Origin: Allium sativum
Lineage: Eukaryota; Streptophyta; Magnoliopsida; Asparagales; Amaryllidaceae
Length of the DNA: 64,000 nt
Reading direction: 5' to 3'
Assembly (NCBI GenBank): GCA_030737875.1
Contig: CM060926.1
Location: 317,414,922 to 317,478,921, forward strand
The notes beneath the pieces were generated by a model. It saw only the letters and a program-made list of their open reading frames with translations, was not told the origin of the DNA and did not search any database. This document shows positions 38,061 to 49,900 of this stretch, one piece after another; within the stretch, counting starts at the first letter, position 1; each line of letters opens with the position of its first letter. The translations under genes and the position numbers were made by a program.

Positions 38061-38357
38061 AAAAATTGTTATTCGGTTATCATGTGATTATGGTATTTTA
38101 ATCTTTTTTTAATTGATGACAAAGGGGGAGATATAACAACTTTTATGTTTCCATGCTATTATATTTTCCATATTATTGGAAATTATGCTAACATTTGTGA
38201 ATATTATATTTTCCGTACTATTGGAAACTGTGCTAACATTTGTGAATGCAGGAAATAAATGGTAAGGATATAAAATATATGAACTAACCAATTTGTGCAG
38301 AAATTCAGGTGGAGCAATACATTCAAGGGGAGAAAATCTAAAGTGTTGTCATCAATC

Positions 38358-38371
38358 AAAAAGGGGGAGAA
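38358..38371 (+). promoter_or_regulatory. Polypurine tract of CP
   Basis: AAAAAGGGGGAGAA immediately before the 3' LTR; a second purine run (AAAGGGGGAGA) lies near 38121, just after the pol stop, as in SIRE-like elements. Confidence 0.85.
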
Positions 38372-39471
38372 TGTTGAATAATAAGATTTTGATCGATGCC
38401 AACGAATAAAGCTACTATGGGAATCGAATCATAAAGATAAGGTTTTGTGTGTGTATATATATATATATATATACATTGAGTCATGTTAGAATTATGTTAA
38501 AATCTATCCTCAAGTATACACGAATGTGCTAATCAAAGTTATATATATATATATAATTATAAACCTTTATAATAGCCAACTATATGCAAAAACTGGCCTA
38601 CCAGTCGACTGGTAGGAAATCCACCAGTCGACTGGTCAAGCTGTTTTTGCATATAATGGCTAGTTTCAAAAGTTTTATATAAATATTTTAATTCTTCCAG
38701 TCAACTGATGAGTTTTAATCAGTTGACTAATTCGACCCAGAACTTATTTTCTGAAGAGTTGCTTCCATTCATAAAGAGATTCCTCTTCATTAATCAAAGG
38801 AAATGGACATAACTTTTTATGGAAACTCTTCGTGAAGGATTGTTACTCTTATACTATTATATAAACAACTTCAATCATGTTTTACAATCACCGAATTTTA
38901 ATACATTTATTGATCATCATTCTATTCTATCCATTTACATTCTTTGCAAATGAAAGCTCTCAAATTTAAAATACTTGTTGAATCCCTGAATCAATTTAAC
39001 ATCATTTGATTCAACAAGCAATCTACTTCCTTTTAATCTTCACATTCAAGTCATATACTCGAGGATCAGATTATAGGAAGTTTGTACTTAAAATATTGAT
39101 TATCCGTGTTGTTAAGAACACAAAGCAAAAGTCAAATACTTGTAATTGTTGAAGATCTGTGTAGTTTCTCAGGCGAGAGACATCCTTGTTGGGGCCCGAG
39201 TGTACTGACCTATTCCTCCGGGTTAAGAGAGGGCATTGTTAGTGAATTCCGAAGAGAAGCTTCAGGATTGGACGTAGGGCGGGAAGTCCGAACCAGTATA
39301 AAAACTCCTAATGTCTCTTTTACTTTACTTTCTGTATTTACTTTGATTGTTTATATATCTCGCTAACTTGGATTTTATTTGCATAATTATTGCATATTGT
39401 TTAGCTAGTATATCACATATATTTCCTCAATATCCATATAGATCCTTTAAGTCGTACACATCGACTTTTCA
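38372..39471 (+). mobile_element. CP 3' LTR
   Basis: 1,100 bases, TGTTGAATAATAAG to GACTTTTCA. It carries perfect palindromes around GTCGAC at 38599-38614 (16 bases) and 38623-38636 (14 bases). A hairpin follows with arms AGTCAACTGAT (38699-38709) and ATCAGTTGACT (38718-38728). TATA box at 38858-38865. Confidence 0.9.
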
Positions 39472-39750
39472 ATATTTTTTTAATTCCCTGCATTTTCCAA
39501 TGAAAATTAATCCAATTTATTTGTAAACACCGTTTATACATTTATCACTTGTCTTTATTATTCAAAAAAGTTAATATTTTTATAAACCATTTGAAATTCA
39601 AATTCTGTTTTAGAAAAATAGGTTTTCCAGTTTAGATCTCAAAATCTCTTTTTCGCGATATTTTTATAAATCAACATTTAGGCCTAGTTGTATTTAAACA
39701 TTCAAAAACACCTAATTATCAATCACAGGATTTCTAACATATCATATACG

Positions 39751-39789
<39 letters not shown>
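39751..39789. repeat. TA microsatellite
   Basis: Uninterrupted TA repeat inside C2; similar runs occur at about 40054-40088 and 42895-42928. Confidence 0.9.
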
Positions 39790-39793
<4 letters not shown>

Positions 39794-40051
39794 AACAAAC
39801 AATAATAAATTCTGAGGTATCCAGTTGGATCCCTCCAACCTGTTTTTCCTACATCCATAGACGTTGGCCAAAATAAAAAATATCCATCCTGCTTCAAGGT
39901 AGGATATCGCGGTGTAGTAGGTCATCCACTATCACATTGTGGGGGCGCATAGGGCCATTCGCTAATGATACTGCGGGCATCCGCTAATGGTACTGTTGGA
40001 AATATCCAACCACCAATATATATAATGACCACAAACACCAAGACTAAATAA

Positions 40052-40090
<39 letters not shown>

Positions 40091-41398
40091 CCACATTAAT
40101 ATTTAATGCATCCAAACAACAAACAACATATACAAATTATTTAAAATAAAAATTCATTATAATAAAATTATAAATGAATCCAGAGAGTGAGTTTACTCAC
40201 CATGATTATTTTTATGGCTATTTGTTTCCGATTAAATTAAACACTGTTTAATTTACTCATAAGCTCTAACTGGCTCCAAGCCATTCCATTGTATAGTATT
40301 TGACGATACGCTTTCAATACACTTAGTTCATTCGAATCTGATAACATATAATATATATATACTCATGTTACAAAATTTTAACCGATTAAACGGTTATTAA
40401 TTAGTAAAGAAAAGAATTTTGTATACCTTGATCACTTTCTTAAACCCGCGCCTTAACCCTCTACCGACATGCCCTTATTTTGTTCTTCTTGATTTTTGTA
40501 CCTCGTATTAATTATATAAATTTTTTCAATGCTAGCGGTATAAATAACAATATTTTATTCCCGTAAATTAGCATATGGAATCACCTTAATATGTCACTAG
40601 GCCTTCTTCCTTCATCACCAAATATGTTACTTCCGTCTTCAGTAATTTTTCCAAAAACAGTCATGAACCACGAACTCCTACTTCTCCCATAAACTCACGA
40701 ACAACGGTGCATCCCTTCTATATCCTCCATCTAATTAGCTCTACACTCAACCCTCAAAACCCATAATGTGCACCTGTCATAAACCACCGAACTTATCCAA
40801 AACTTGGCCAATGACGCTTCTACCATCAATGTAAAAGAATTCGAGTTTCATTTAGCTCAACAATACCCCGCATCCATGCCATCCATCTTTGTCTTCATGT
40901 GAATTTTGTTGGCAGATTTTCCCAAAATCCAATTCGAACCCCTAGATTCGATAACAGACTAAAACCCATCCACTTTGCACCCAATTTCCATAAAAAGAAC
41001 TATTGTGACTCTCTAATCTCACCATGAACCCAATACCTTTCGCAAATGATCATCAGCAAACATGATCCCTTATAGGTCATCGCACCAGCCAACGCTCCCC
41101 GTACAGGCTCATCTTCTACCTAGAAACTCCTTGTCATAGTCGAAACGAACCCTCGACTGTCAAACCAACCCCAATTCCCATCTCTAAAATCGAGCAACGT
41201 TGAACCATTTTGCTCCCAAAACGAGTAACATTAGGATGGATCTCTCGAATAGCCGATCCCATGAATCCAAAACTTAAACAATTATATTTGGTATTTGAAT
41301 TTTTTAGAAGAGAAAGAAACGAAGAGGAATATTTCGATCAGAAAGGCAAAGAAATTAGGAAAGAAAATAGAAGAGATTTAATGGGGGGTTATGCATGA

Positions 41399-41406
41399 TT
41401 ATATAG
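41399..41406 (-). promoter_or_regulatory. TATA box of C2 right LTR
   Basis: CTATATAA on the - strand in the context TTCTCTATATAATCATGC, about 575 bases from the LTR's 5' end. Confidence 0.5.
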
Positions 41407-41978
41407 AGAAAGAACTCTTCGACATAAAAGAATTTAATCTGTGAATGGTACATATTAGTACAAGAAAATAAATTTCAATTTCTTTTCTAATTAATACGAT
41501 TTGATATTTGAGGTGATTTAATACTTATCCATTAAAAACATTTCGGGGTTTAAAACTTGAATTCACGAACTGCTATTTTACTAGCAACCACTGTTTCAAC
41601 GTTATAACACTATTTTGAACTCAACAGAATAGATTATAAAATTTAATTTGAACGTATATATAAAACAATCATATTAAATCAGTATGATATAATTTAAATG
41701 CAAAACAAATAATTCCTTGATAATAAATTATTACTAATATCGTTTACATTTCAAATAAAAATTTATATTGATCATCTAAATCATTTTGACTCAATTTTAA
41801 TTTCGAATTGAATTATTTTAGATTCTCGTATTACAATAATTACATATATTCGAAATAAATCGTATTCCGATTATTAAATCGGTAACTCAATATAAAAATC
41901 GATTTATATTATCAACTTAATATTTAAAACCATATTAAATATTTTATAATTAATCGACCAAAAATCTGTGTCTTTACA

Positions 41979-41983
41979 TCGAG
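41979..41983. repeat. Target duplication of C2, right copy
   Basis: TCGAG directly after CTTTACA; equals 6048-6052. Confidence 0.85.
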
Positions 41984-42047
41984 CGAGTTGTATTTTTCTC
42001 CCCTTAAATGGATTTCGGGACAAAATCTATTTTTAAGGAGGGAAGAA
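41984..42047 (+). promoter_or_regulatory. Element A: pre-LTR region and polypurine tract
   Basis: It continues the 3' untranslated region of A after C2. CCTTAAA (42002-42008) faces TTTAAGG (42032-42038), an inverted repeat also present in D at 61955-61996. The polypurine tract is TTTTAAGGAGGGAAGAA (42031-42047). Confidence 0.8.
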
Positions 42048-42890
42048 TGTAACACCCCGTAAAATTCATAAGTATTAAAAATAAATACATAAATAAATAA
42101 AAATAAGCAATTACATAATATTGACGGAAAATGATATTTTTCAGCTTTAGGAATTTGGCTATGAAATTCTTTTATATGGATTCATGGCGAAATTCTGAAT
42201 TGTTTTCATATATAATATGTTGAAAACGATCAACGTATGAAGAAGTTATGAACAAATAAATTTGGACAGTAAATGCAGAATATATATATAACTAAATGGA
42301 TAATATATGTATGTGTCCAAATTATAAATTAACAAAAAAGAGGGAGAATTCAAATTTCGAATTGAAGATAAGATTAGGGGAACAAAGTATATTGTATATA
42401 TGGAATAAGATTAAGATAAAAGGAACGTATAAATTAAAATAAACAACTTAGCAATGCAGCCTTATTGGGTGTTCCAGTCCCGAAGGGGTCGACCCCCCCT
42501 TTAAGGGGTGTGACCGTAGGTCGACTGCTAGCGGTCGACCGCTCGGTGGATGGACAGCCCAATAAATTTAGCTGGTTAGGGTTTTTCTTAGAGAATATAT
42601 GTAAATAAAAGGCCTGGATTAATTCTAAGTAATCCAATGGTCTATGCTCACACGGGCAACTATACATAGCCCCTCTATCACACTATGAAAACCCTAATCA
42701 TTTTCTATCCCTGCCTCCATGTTGCCTCTCCACCATTGCTAAATTCCAGAGAAAAATAAAATAATAGGGTTAAGGTTTTCTTTTACTTCTCTTACTCTAT
42801 TCTTTATCTCTCCCTCTATTCTAGTTTACATAAGTTTAGTATTCTGGAATTTGGCATAAACATATATGTATAAGATTCTAATACATGTCT

Positions 42891-42930
<40 letters not shown>

Positions 42931-45216
42931 ATTAGGAGGATTATTGGAGCACGCTTGAACGCAAAGAATTAGTGCAGTTCTAGGTCTACCACAGATTTCT
43001 CTCTATTCTGTCTAGATCTGTGAGTTGAATATCGTTTACTTAAGGCATATTCATGTTTGTATTAGATTATCATGTTGAAAGTTATGCCTAGGAGGATTTG
43101 GGAATTCGATAATATAAACACTAAAAACCCCAAATCCTCTATCTTGTATTTGCATATGAATTTTCATGATTATTTGGGTTTTGTGGGTTTTTGGTTTTAG
43201 TTTTGGATTAAAGATGAAAAAGAGTGTTGCTACTATTATTCTTATTTATGTAATTCACCTCTATTTACCATTTGATTTTAATGCAAAAAGGTTTAGATTA
43301 GATTATTTCATGATTTAGTTTGGGTTTGGATCTTATTTTTAATCCAAATGCATTCATATTTGAAAAAGGTAAACATTTTTATGTGCATATTGCCAAAAAG
43401 GGTGAATTAGGTGAAATAGGAATTATAACATGCAAGTATCCTATTTTTAATTCAGTATTGAAATCATTTCTACAAGCCTAGATGCAAGTTGAAATTGTAT
43501 GTATGTATATTTTCCATCCACTGTTATTTGTTATCGTCATTATGCTATCATGCATATGTTGTAGCGGTAAAAGTGTGGAAAACATAACTTGTATACCTTG
43601 AATTGGAAAATTTGACAATTGTCACCTCGTTAGAATGTTTCCATATTTATACGAATGTTTACGTTAATTTGGTGTTCTTATTATTATACTTATATGAACG
43701 TAATTAACATTGTATTAGCGTAATTAATGCGATTAGGTAAGAATTTGTATTTTGAAATGTCCCCATAATAAATATATTTGTTTGCCTGTGTGTGCGAATA
43801 AAGAATGGCCTTAAATATATGTAAATAGTGACACATAGACACAAGTTTAGTTTCCATTTGTTGTAGAAGCCAGCCCGGAACCGATCAACAAATCCAACAA
43901 CGACAAGTAGGCCCAACTAATGTGAGATGTCTAGGTGCCATGGGCATTTCAAAAAATTAGTACACTAGACATGAGGTTAAACCAACTTGTAGTAGAAATC
44001 TGCCCTGAACAGAACGACTTATCCAGCATCTATGGGTGTACGTTTTAATGTGAGAGGTCTAGTGTGTATATATATAACTATATATAAGTCTATTGTGTGT
44101 GAAAATAGGCATGTTTACTACGCCTTGAGAAGGTCTTAAGTGGCTGACTCACTTATTATCCAGTTTGGGTCTTAAGTGGTTAGGACTAGGATCCCTCTGA
44201 AGGTTTATTCCTTGGAGAGGAGCCAAAGTCATGAGGCCCACCCTTATTAGATTTGAAGTAGGTATTTGGGTCCTCCTTCTCTAAAAGTGGTTAGGCATAA
44301 AACAGTAACGGAGTAGGATAGTTCACGGGGATGTCCACTTCCTCTAGAAGCTTGTAAGGGCTCAACTAGGGATAGATTGGTAATTGAAAGATATGTGGTG
44401 ATTGCATGCTCACCAACTGTCTAAGGGAAGTCTTAAGCGACATAGGTGTCCTGCTAGGTAATATCAATTAGTAGATACATTCGTAATAATATTTCTCATA
44501 TTACAAATGAGAGTATAGACTTAAGCACGTTAACGTATTAGGACAGGGTCTTAAAGGGCTAAGGGTCCGCCTCAAGGTTATAAGAGATCATAAGAATCCA
44601 CCTTTAATAGGGCCATAAGTGACCAAGAATGCCACCTTGTTGGGTCTTTACCCTAAAAAAACTAATGGGCAATTGGCTTGGATATTCACCCTATTGGTTA
44701 GATACTTGGTGTTTGTTTTGTGTTGCGTAGACATACCATGACATATGTAACCTGCTGAAAATATAGGGTATGAACATTAAGTAACACTATATTTCAGGCA
44801 TACAGAATTTTATGTTTTGAGCCCTCTCCTTAACATATCCAACAGGTAAGTAAATGGGTAAAAGCCTCGGATGAAGTCCTGATTGAAGCTGACGAAGAAG
44901 ACGAAGTTGTTATGCTATTATTAGTAGTTATTGCTTTACTTCTCTTGGAAACTTGTGAGAATGAACTATTTGACGTACCCATTGAACAGATGTTATTATA
45001 ACTGTTGTATTTCTATGGTTTTTAAATAAATGGTACATCTTGTTTGAATATTATATGTTCTCTTTCCGCTATGTGAGATTTCCATTCGAAGTATCTATGT
45101 ATATATTCGGTGCAAATGTAATCCTTAGAGGAACCAACAACCCGTTTAGAATGGCTCTAAGTTTCGATGGGCCTTTTCTGGTCGAAATTTAGGCCAATTC
45201 AAGGTGGGTTGTGGCA
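42048..45216 (+). mobile_element. Element A 3' LTR
   Basis: It begins TGTAACACCCCG after the polypurine tract and ends GGTTGTGGCA at 45216 (3,169 bases; the end is inferred from homology to 1-1224). It carries GTCGAC palindromes: GGGGTCGACCCC (42485-42496), GTCGAC (42520) and GCGGTCGACCGC (42531-42542). Hairpins like those of B and D are at 43844-43918 and 43977-44048, more eroded. No coding sequence is seen. Confidence 0.78.
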
Positions 45217-45368
45217 GTTTCCGTAAGCATCGGTATGCAGCATTTAAGTTAGACGGAGTGGAGATGCCGGTGAGAAAGTCTTCACATCTATATTTTTATA
45301 TAGCTGTTACGATCGTTTAAATAGATTTGCTTGATATATTTAATTACCATAAATATACTAATAAGCGT
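45217..45368. other. Spacer between elements A and E
   Basis: About 150 bases with no recognisable feature; possibly original host DNA between two insertions. Confidence 0.4.
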
Positions 45369-46285
45369 TGTTGACCACCTATTTGGCAAAAAGTTGTACC
45401 AACCCGTAGTCGAAGCCTACTGCCAGATATCAGCTCATTCCAGGCCTCAAGCGAAAAATGTCACCTTTGGTTGACCAACCTCAGATCGACCCGAGACGAT
45501 ATAACAAGTAAAGGAAGCACCCTCCTAAAGAATAGATTGAACCAGTATGTCAAGTCGTCAATAGATCGATCGACCCATTCCCTGAAAGATCGAACCGAGC
45601 TATAATCTTGGAGCAGAAGTATCCAGTAAAATTATCTCCTACAGTAACAGATCAACGAGCAAGTTGTGCGCTATCAAACAAAGTCTTATTCCCAAGGCCG
45701 GAGCAACGGATAAGTTCGACCAGCGCTCCTTTTTACAAGCCATATACTTATTGCCACGCAAGCCCGCCAATTTCGAGGAAGAATTATTCATGATCAGTAC
45801 CAGGTACTGCCGCCTACAACTACTCAGTCGGATCGAGCTCCACGTGTTAAAGCCCCCGAAAATTGTATGCCACGCCGCATGCAAATCTGACCCATTGGCT
45901 TGTCTATAAATACAACTATCTCCCAAAGTGGAAAGGCATTCTATTCTACTCAGATCCACCTCAAGAAATTTTGAAATCCCTAGAGAGAACCTCTCGCTTG
46001 GCTTAGCAAAATTACCATGCCGTGTTCTCTAGATTTAATACAAGGCTTTTGTGTTTAAATCGTTCTTTTCTCTACTTTCACCCATTGAAAAATCACTGCA
46101 ACCTGTAATCGACAGTATATACAAATATTATAAGTGGACATAGGCACCGTTATAAGCCAAACCACTATAAAATATTGTGTCTCCCTTGTTCATTTACTTT
46201 TTTCTTACATCTATGTGATCATTTTCGTGTGTGATTAACACACATTAAGGGTTGATCGTCACTAGACCATCTTTTGACGTCAACA
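45369..46285 (+). mobile_element. E 5' LTR
   Basis: 917 bases from TGTTGAC to GTCAACA, inverted ends of seven bases. GATCGATCGACCC and related motifs lie near 45560-45600. TATAAATA lies at 45905-45912. The short ORFs at 45608-45959 on both strands look accidental. Confidence 0.75.
45905..45912 (+). promoter_or_regulatory. TATA box of E 5' LTR
   Basis: TATAAATA in TGTCTATAAATACAAC, about 540 bases into the LTR. Confidence 0.6.
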
Positions 46286-46288
46286 CTT

Positions 46289-46306
46289 TGGCACGCCAAT
46301 AAGGGG
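46289..46306 (+). promoter_or_regulatory. Probable primer-binding site of E
   Basis: TGGCACGCCAATAAGGGG, three bases after the LTR end; it resembles the TGGCGCC-type sites of Tat elements. The tRNA partner was not determined. Confidence 0.55.
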
Positions 46307-46350
46307 CACGTAGATATACCCTACGACCTTCGGCAACTCTTAAGGAAGCC

Positions 46351-46931
46351 ATGAAAAAGTGGATGAAGGACACAAGACCTTCTCATTCTCCATCTCGACC
46401 TACAGATGCATCAGGAGCAGCAATAACGGAGGCAAGTCACAAGGCTTCGTCCCATAGAGACCCGTCCCAATACCTCACTAGGGATGACCTGGATAAAGTT
46501 TTGAACGAGTTCAGAAATCATATGGCATCTCAGGCTGAACTTCTTAAAAATCAGCAGGAAGTGATGAAAAGACTCCTTGCTCGGATGGAAAAGGGACCTC
46601 ACATTCAAGCATCATTTCCTGCACCAGTCGAGGCAGGGGAAACAACTGATCTTAGGTCTGCGGAGAGCCCAGCCCCAGAAAGGTCCACACCTTTGCTTCC
46701 TCCTATCTCAACTTCACTTCTCGATCGACCAGTGTCAGGACCATCACTTCCATCATTAAATAGAGCGTTTGTAGCTGCAGATTCGCAGATCGACCCTAGC
46801 CAAGTTCAGAATTAGTCGACCAGCTTGCCTGCAGTTCAGGGATCGACTGAATACCCTGGACAAACAGCTCCTGATTCAGCCCAACCTTTGGGTCGGCCAG
46901 AACCAGGAACATTGTCACATCAGGTTTGAGC
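46351..46931 (+). pseudogene. E gag, N-terminal part
   Basis: A frame starting MKKWMKDTRPSHS with a low-complexity Ser/Pro/Ala region and a helical stretch DDLDKVLNEFRNHM...LLKNQQEVMKRLL. It is stopped at 46813 (TAG) and about 46927 (TGA), then broken by solo LTR S after CAAAG. Removing S and one CAAAG joins it in frame to 51844 onward. N-terminal gag of Tat elements is poorly conserved, so identity rests on the downstream part. Confidence 0.65.
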
Positions 46932-46936
46932 CAAAG
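46932..46936. repeat. Target duplication of S, left copy
   Basis: CAAAG before TGTAACGACC; repeated at 51844-51848. Confidence 0.93.
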
Positions 46937-49900
46937 TGTAACGACCCGGGTTTTCGCGATCCTGGTTATCGACATAAACTCAATGTCGACTATCCAAGCA
47001 TCGGAAATACCAGATAGTTAATGAAAGAAGTTAGAGGGTGAGGATCGATAAGATAGAAAATTAGAATAGAAGAAGAAGAAAAACATACAAACTAATCAGA
47101 GTAACATGAATCTCACAGCGGAACAAATAAAATAGTATACAACATATCTTTGAAATACAAATCTGTCATTTGTATATACATATGATCATTAGAGTATAAC
47201 ACTTACATCACAGCGGAAATAAACAATTGCTATAAAATCCTAAAGCCTCCTTCTCTAAGCTCTCAGTATATCTGTAAAATCTTGACTACTTGACTGTCCG
47301 TTCAAAATTGGGCACCCAAGAGTTTAGGAAAAAAACAAAACAAACTCCGGGTCAGTCATGGGACTGCTATTAGTAAAACCATTTAAAACAGCTTGAGCAA
47401 TTAAACAATATCTCATAAGACCACGCCGTATAACGGAACGGGGTTTTCCCTTATGAGTATCCAAAACACCTGGTCCAACATTCAAAAACCTTTTGAAAGG
47501 AAAGATAATCTTTATATCAAACTCATTTGATGTTATAATAATGTCTATCAACCACAATATAATAATCATCTATCAGAATGCTTTCATCTCACGTTCCACA
47601 TACATAACATACAATCAAAAGCCGCAGGCGCTTATTAGGTAATGAATTCCAACTGGCAAGGTATGGGAACACCTTCCGACAGTGTATCTCTAGAGAGGAA
47701 TACACCGGACTAGCTAGAACATCTTGTAACCCAAGCAAAACATGACCGGTCACTCATTTCACTTGAATGTACCGAATGTATTATCACCAACGGTTGTGAT
47801 CAACAACCGTTTCCCAAAAGGGACAACATCGAAATAGATTATAGAAGTAAATGGAATTTCTCTAGATCAGGTGACAATACACACTAATTGGTAGCTAACC
47901 ACTTAGCCATGCGACCTGCCCAATTTTATACAATTTCCTGATTGTGAGGCTAGAAGCCATAACGTATAGATCACACCTTTATTTACTTTGAATGTCACAT
48001 CGTCATACCCTCCAAATCACAAATTGATTTCCCCAAAAATTCCATGGGTATACAGCTAACAGAAATGAATTTCTCCGCCACCATACGTAAATACGTTTGA
48101 AGAAATCAACTTACGCAATCTATTAAATATACTCCGTCTGACATTCTTCCATACAGGTCGTCCTGGGACTGGACAGACCGAAGGTACTATTCTGTAAATT
48201 CATCTTAGGCAATTTCTACCTAGGATTTACTGAACAGCCCTTTCATAATTCTGTCTTCAATTATCTTCATCATATTTGATTCGCAACGCTAATGCCATAT
48301 GAAGTGGTTTTCAGATAATATATCTGATCCCGGTCTCCCCGTATTGACAACGGAAATGGTCAAAATCTTTGATAGTTGGTGATTTAACTATCAAAGGAAA
48401 ACTTGTGTACAAACAACGGTCGTATTCCCAAATGGAAATTTTACCGATCAATCATCATTTCATTTCCTAATTTCCCATTTATCGTTTCCATATATTCATA
48501 AATTCCTTATTTTCTAAAATTAGAAAATATACAATATTAACTTTGAAAAACGTTTCCATTTTTGATTCACGCATCAATATCTTCCCATCTCTAACAGTCT
48601 CTAATTGTAAACTAGTAAGAGAACAACTTCCCAAGCATAAACCCCGAAGGCCGAAACCAACATCAGATCGATACCCAGAAAGCCATTCAACTTAACTAAT
48701 TTCCAGTCAGTTTCTAATTTCAGTAATTCCATTTAGATTCATAATTCAAACCCCAAATTCCTTTATAATATTTTATTTGCAAAATATTTACTTTAAATCA
48801 TTATCATGTTACACCCGTGTGCGAAGCACGGGTCTAGACATCCCTAATGTAAAATTCTCTTTTTTTTATATATAATTCTATTTATTTTCCAATATTCCCT
48901 TTTTATAATTCTATTCACTTTCCAAATAAATATTCCTTTTATATTTATATTTATTTTATGAATATTTCCTTTTATAAAATTCTATTTATTTTCTAAATAA
49001 ATATTCCTTAATTACATTTCCTTTATAATATTTTATTTATTTTCCAAATAAGTATTCCTTAATTATATTTTCTTTATAATATTTTATTTATTTTCTAAAT
49101 AAGTATTCCTTAATTATATTTTCCAATATTGGTTTTCCAAATATTACCCTTTTTATATATTCCAATATTTGTTTCCTAAATATTTTATTTTCAATATACA
49201 CTTTGAAAATTTCCTTTTTTTTCATTCCAGTATTTCTTATGGGATTTAAAATACCAAATAACATGACCAGCGTCATCATAATCAATCACAGATTATATAT
49301 CACATCATATATAACAATATATGAAAACAAACAGTACTACAAATATTGAGGAATCCAATTGGATCCCTCCAACCTGTTTTCCTACATCCACAGATGTTAA
49401 ACAATATAAATAACATCGATTTCATTTCAATATGAAATATTCTGATAAATAGAATCAATATTTGATTAACGATTTATATATATCGTTATCTATAATTTCA
49501 ACCAATCAATCAACAATTCAACAAAACAATCATCACACAGCAGTCAATCATCATTTATCAACACTAGATTATATTTATAAAAATATAAACTGGCAGAGTT
49601 AGTGAGTTTTACTCACATTGAACGGTTATCGTCAAATACCGATAACTGTCGTTTGATTCATACAAACAATTTATTTCGCTATAAATTGTAACGATCTCCA
49701 ATTCACTCCCAGTCAGTTCCACTGTGTAGTGTCCGTCCATACGATCCCATCGGATCCAGTTTTGTCAGATTCTGATAACGTATGGGATAGTTATACAATT
49801 TACAAGTTAATATGCAATTCAATTTATTTAAACTTAAATTAAATAAAACTTTGGGCTCACACATCTTTCTCCGCTGGCCCATTACCCAGTAAAGCCCAAC

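Larger units (their letters stand above)
9865..39471 (+). mobile_element. Element CP: Ty1-copia (SIRE-like), nested
   Basis: Two LTRs of about 1.1 kb (9865-10962, 38372-39471) flank an initiator-Met primer-binding site, a copia-order gag-protease-integrase-RT-RNase H region and a polypurine tract. Element B splits it at 12154/35087. The RT text EFEMSHMGELSYFLGLQIKQ, an AAAGGGGGAGA motif just after the pol end and the large gag point to the SIRE/Maximus lineage. Flanks are AAATT on the left and ATATT on the right, a 4-of-5 target duplication. The LTRs differ noticeably, and stops and frameshifts show it cannot move by itself. Confidence 0.88.
6053..41978 (-). mobile_element. Element C2, split by a nested copia element
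   Basis: C2 starts TGTAATGGCC and ends CTTTACA, flanked on both sides by TCGAG, so the span is one insertion into element A. Its own sequence is 6053-9864 plus 39472-41978, about 6.3 kb; the rest is the copia nest. The left part matches the beginning of solo LTR S (for instance 6930-7020 against 47865-47960), and the right part matches later LTR sequence (39725-39890 against 49285-49400). A relic of internal sequence sits at 8165-8400. No coding sequence is recognisable. Confidence 0.8.
39472..41978 (-). mobile_element. C2: right part of LTR
   Basis: It resumes C2 after the copia insertion. 39725-39890 match solo LTR S at 49285-49400 (CAGTTGGATCCCTCCAACCTG). The last part holds U3-like sequence and ends CTTTACA at 41978, followed by the TCGAG duplication. 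A short direct repeat (GCTAATGATACTGCGGGCAT / GCTAATGGTACTG) lies near 39960-40000. The C-rich stretch 40600-41190 has no recognisable protein. Confidence 0.75.

Noticed and set aside
40600..41400. C-rich stretch that might be a captured exon
   Set aside because: No frame longer than about 60 residues and no recognisable motif; it lies in the part of the LTR expected to be the leader, next to a TATA-like box.
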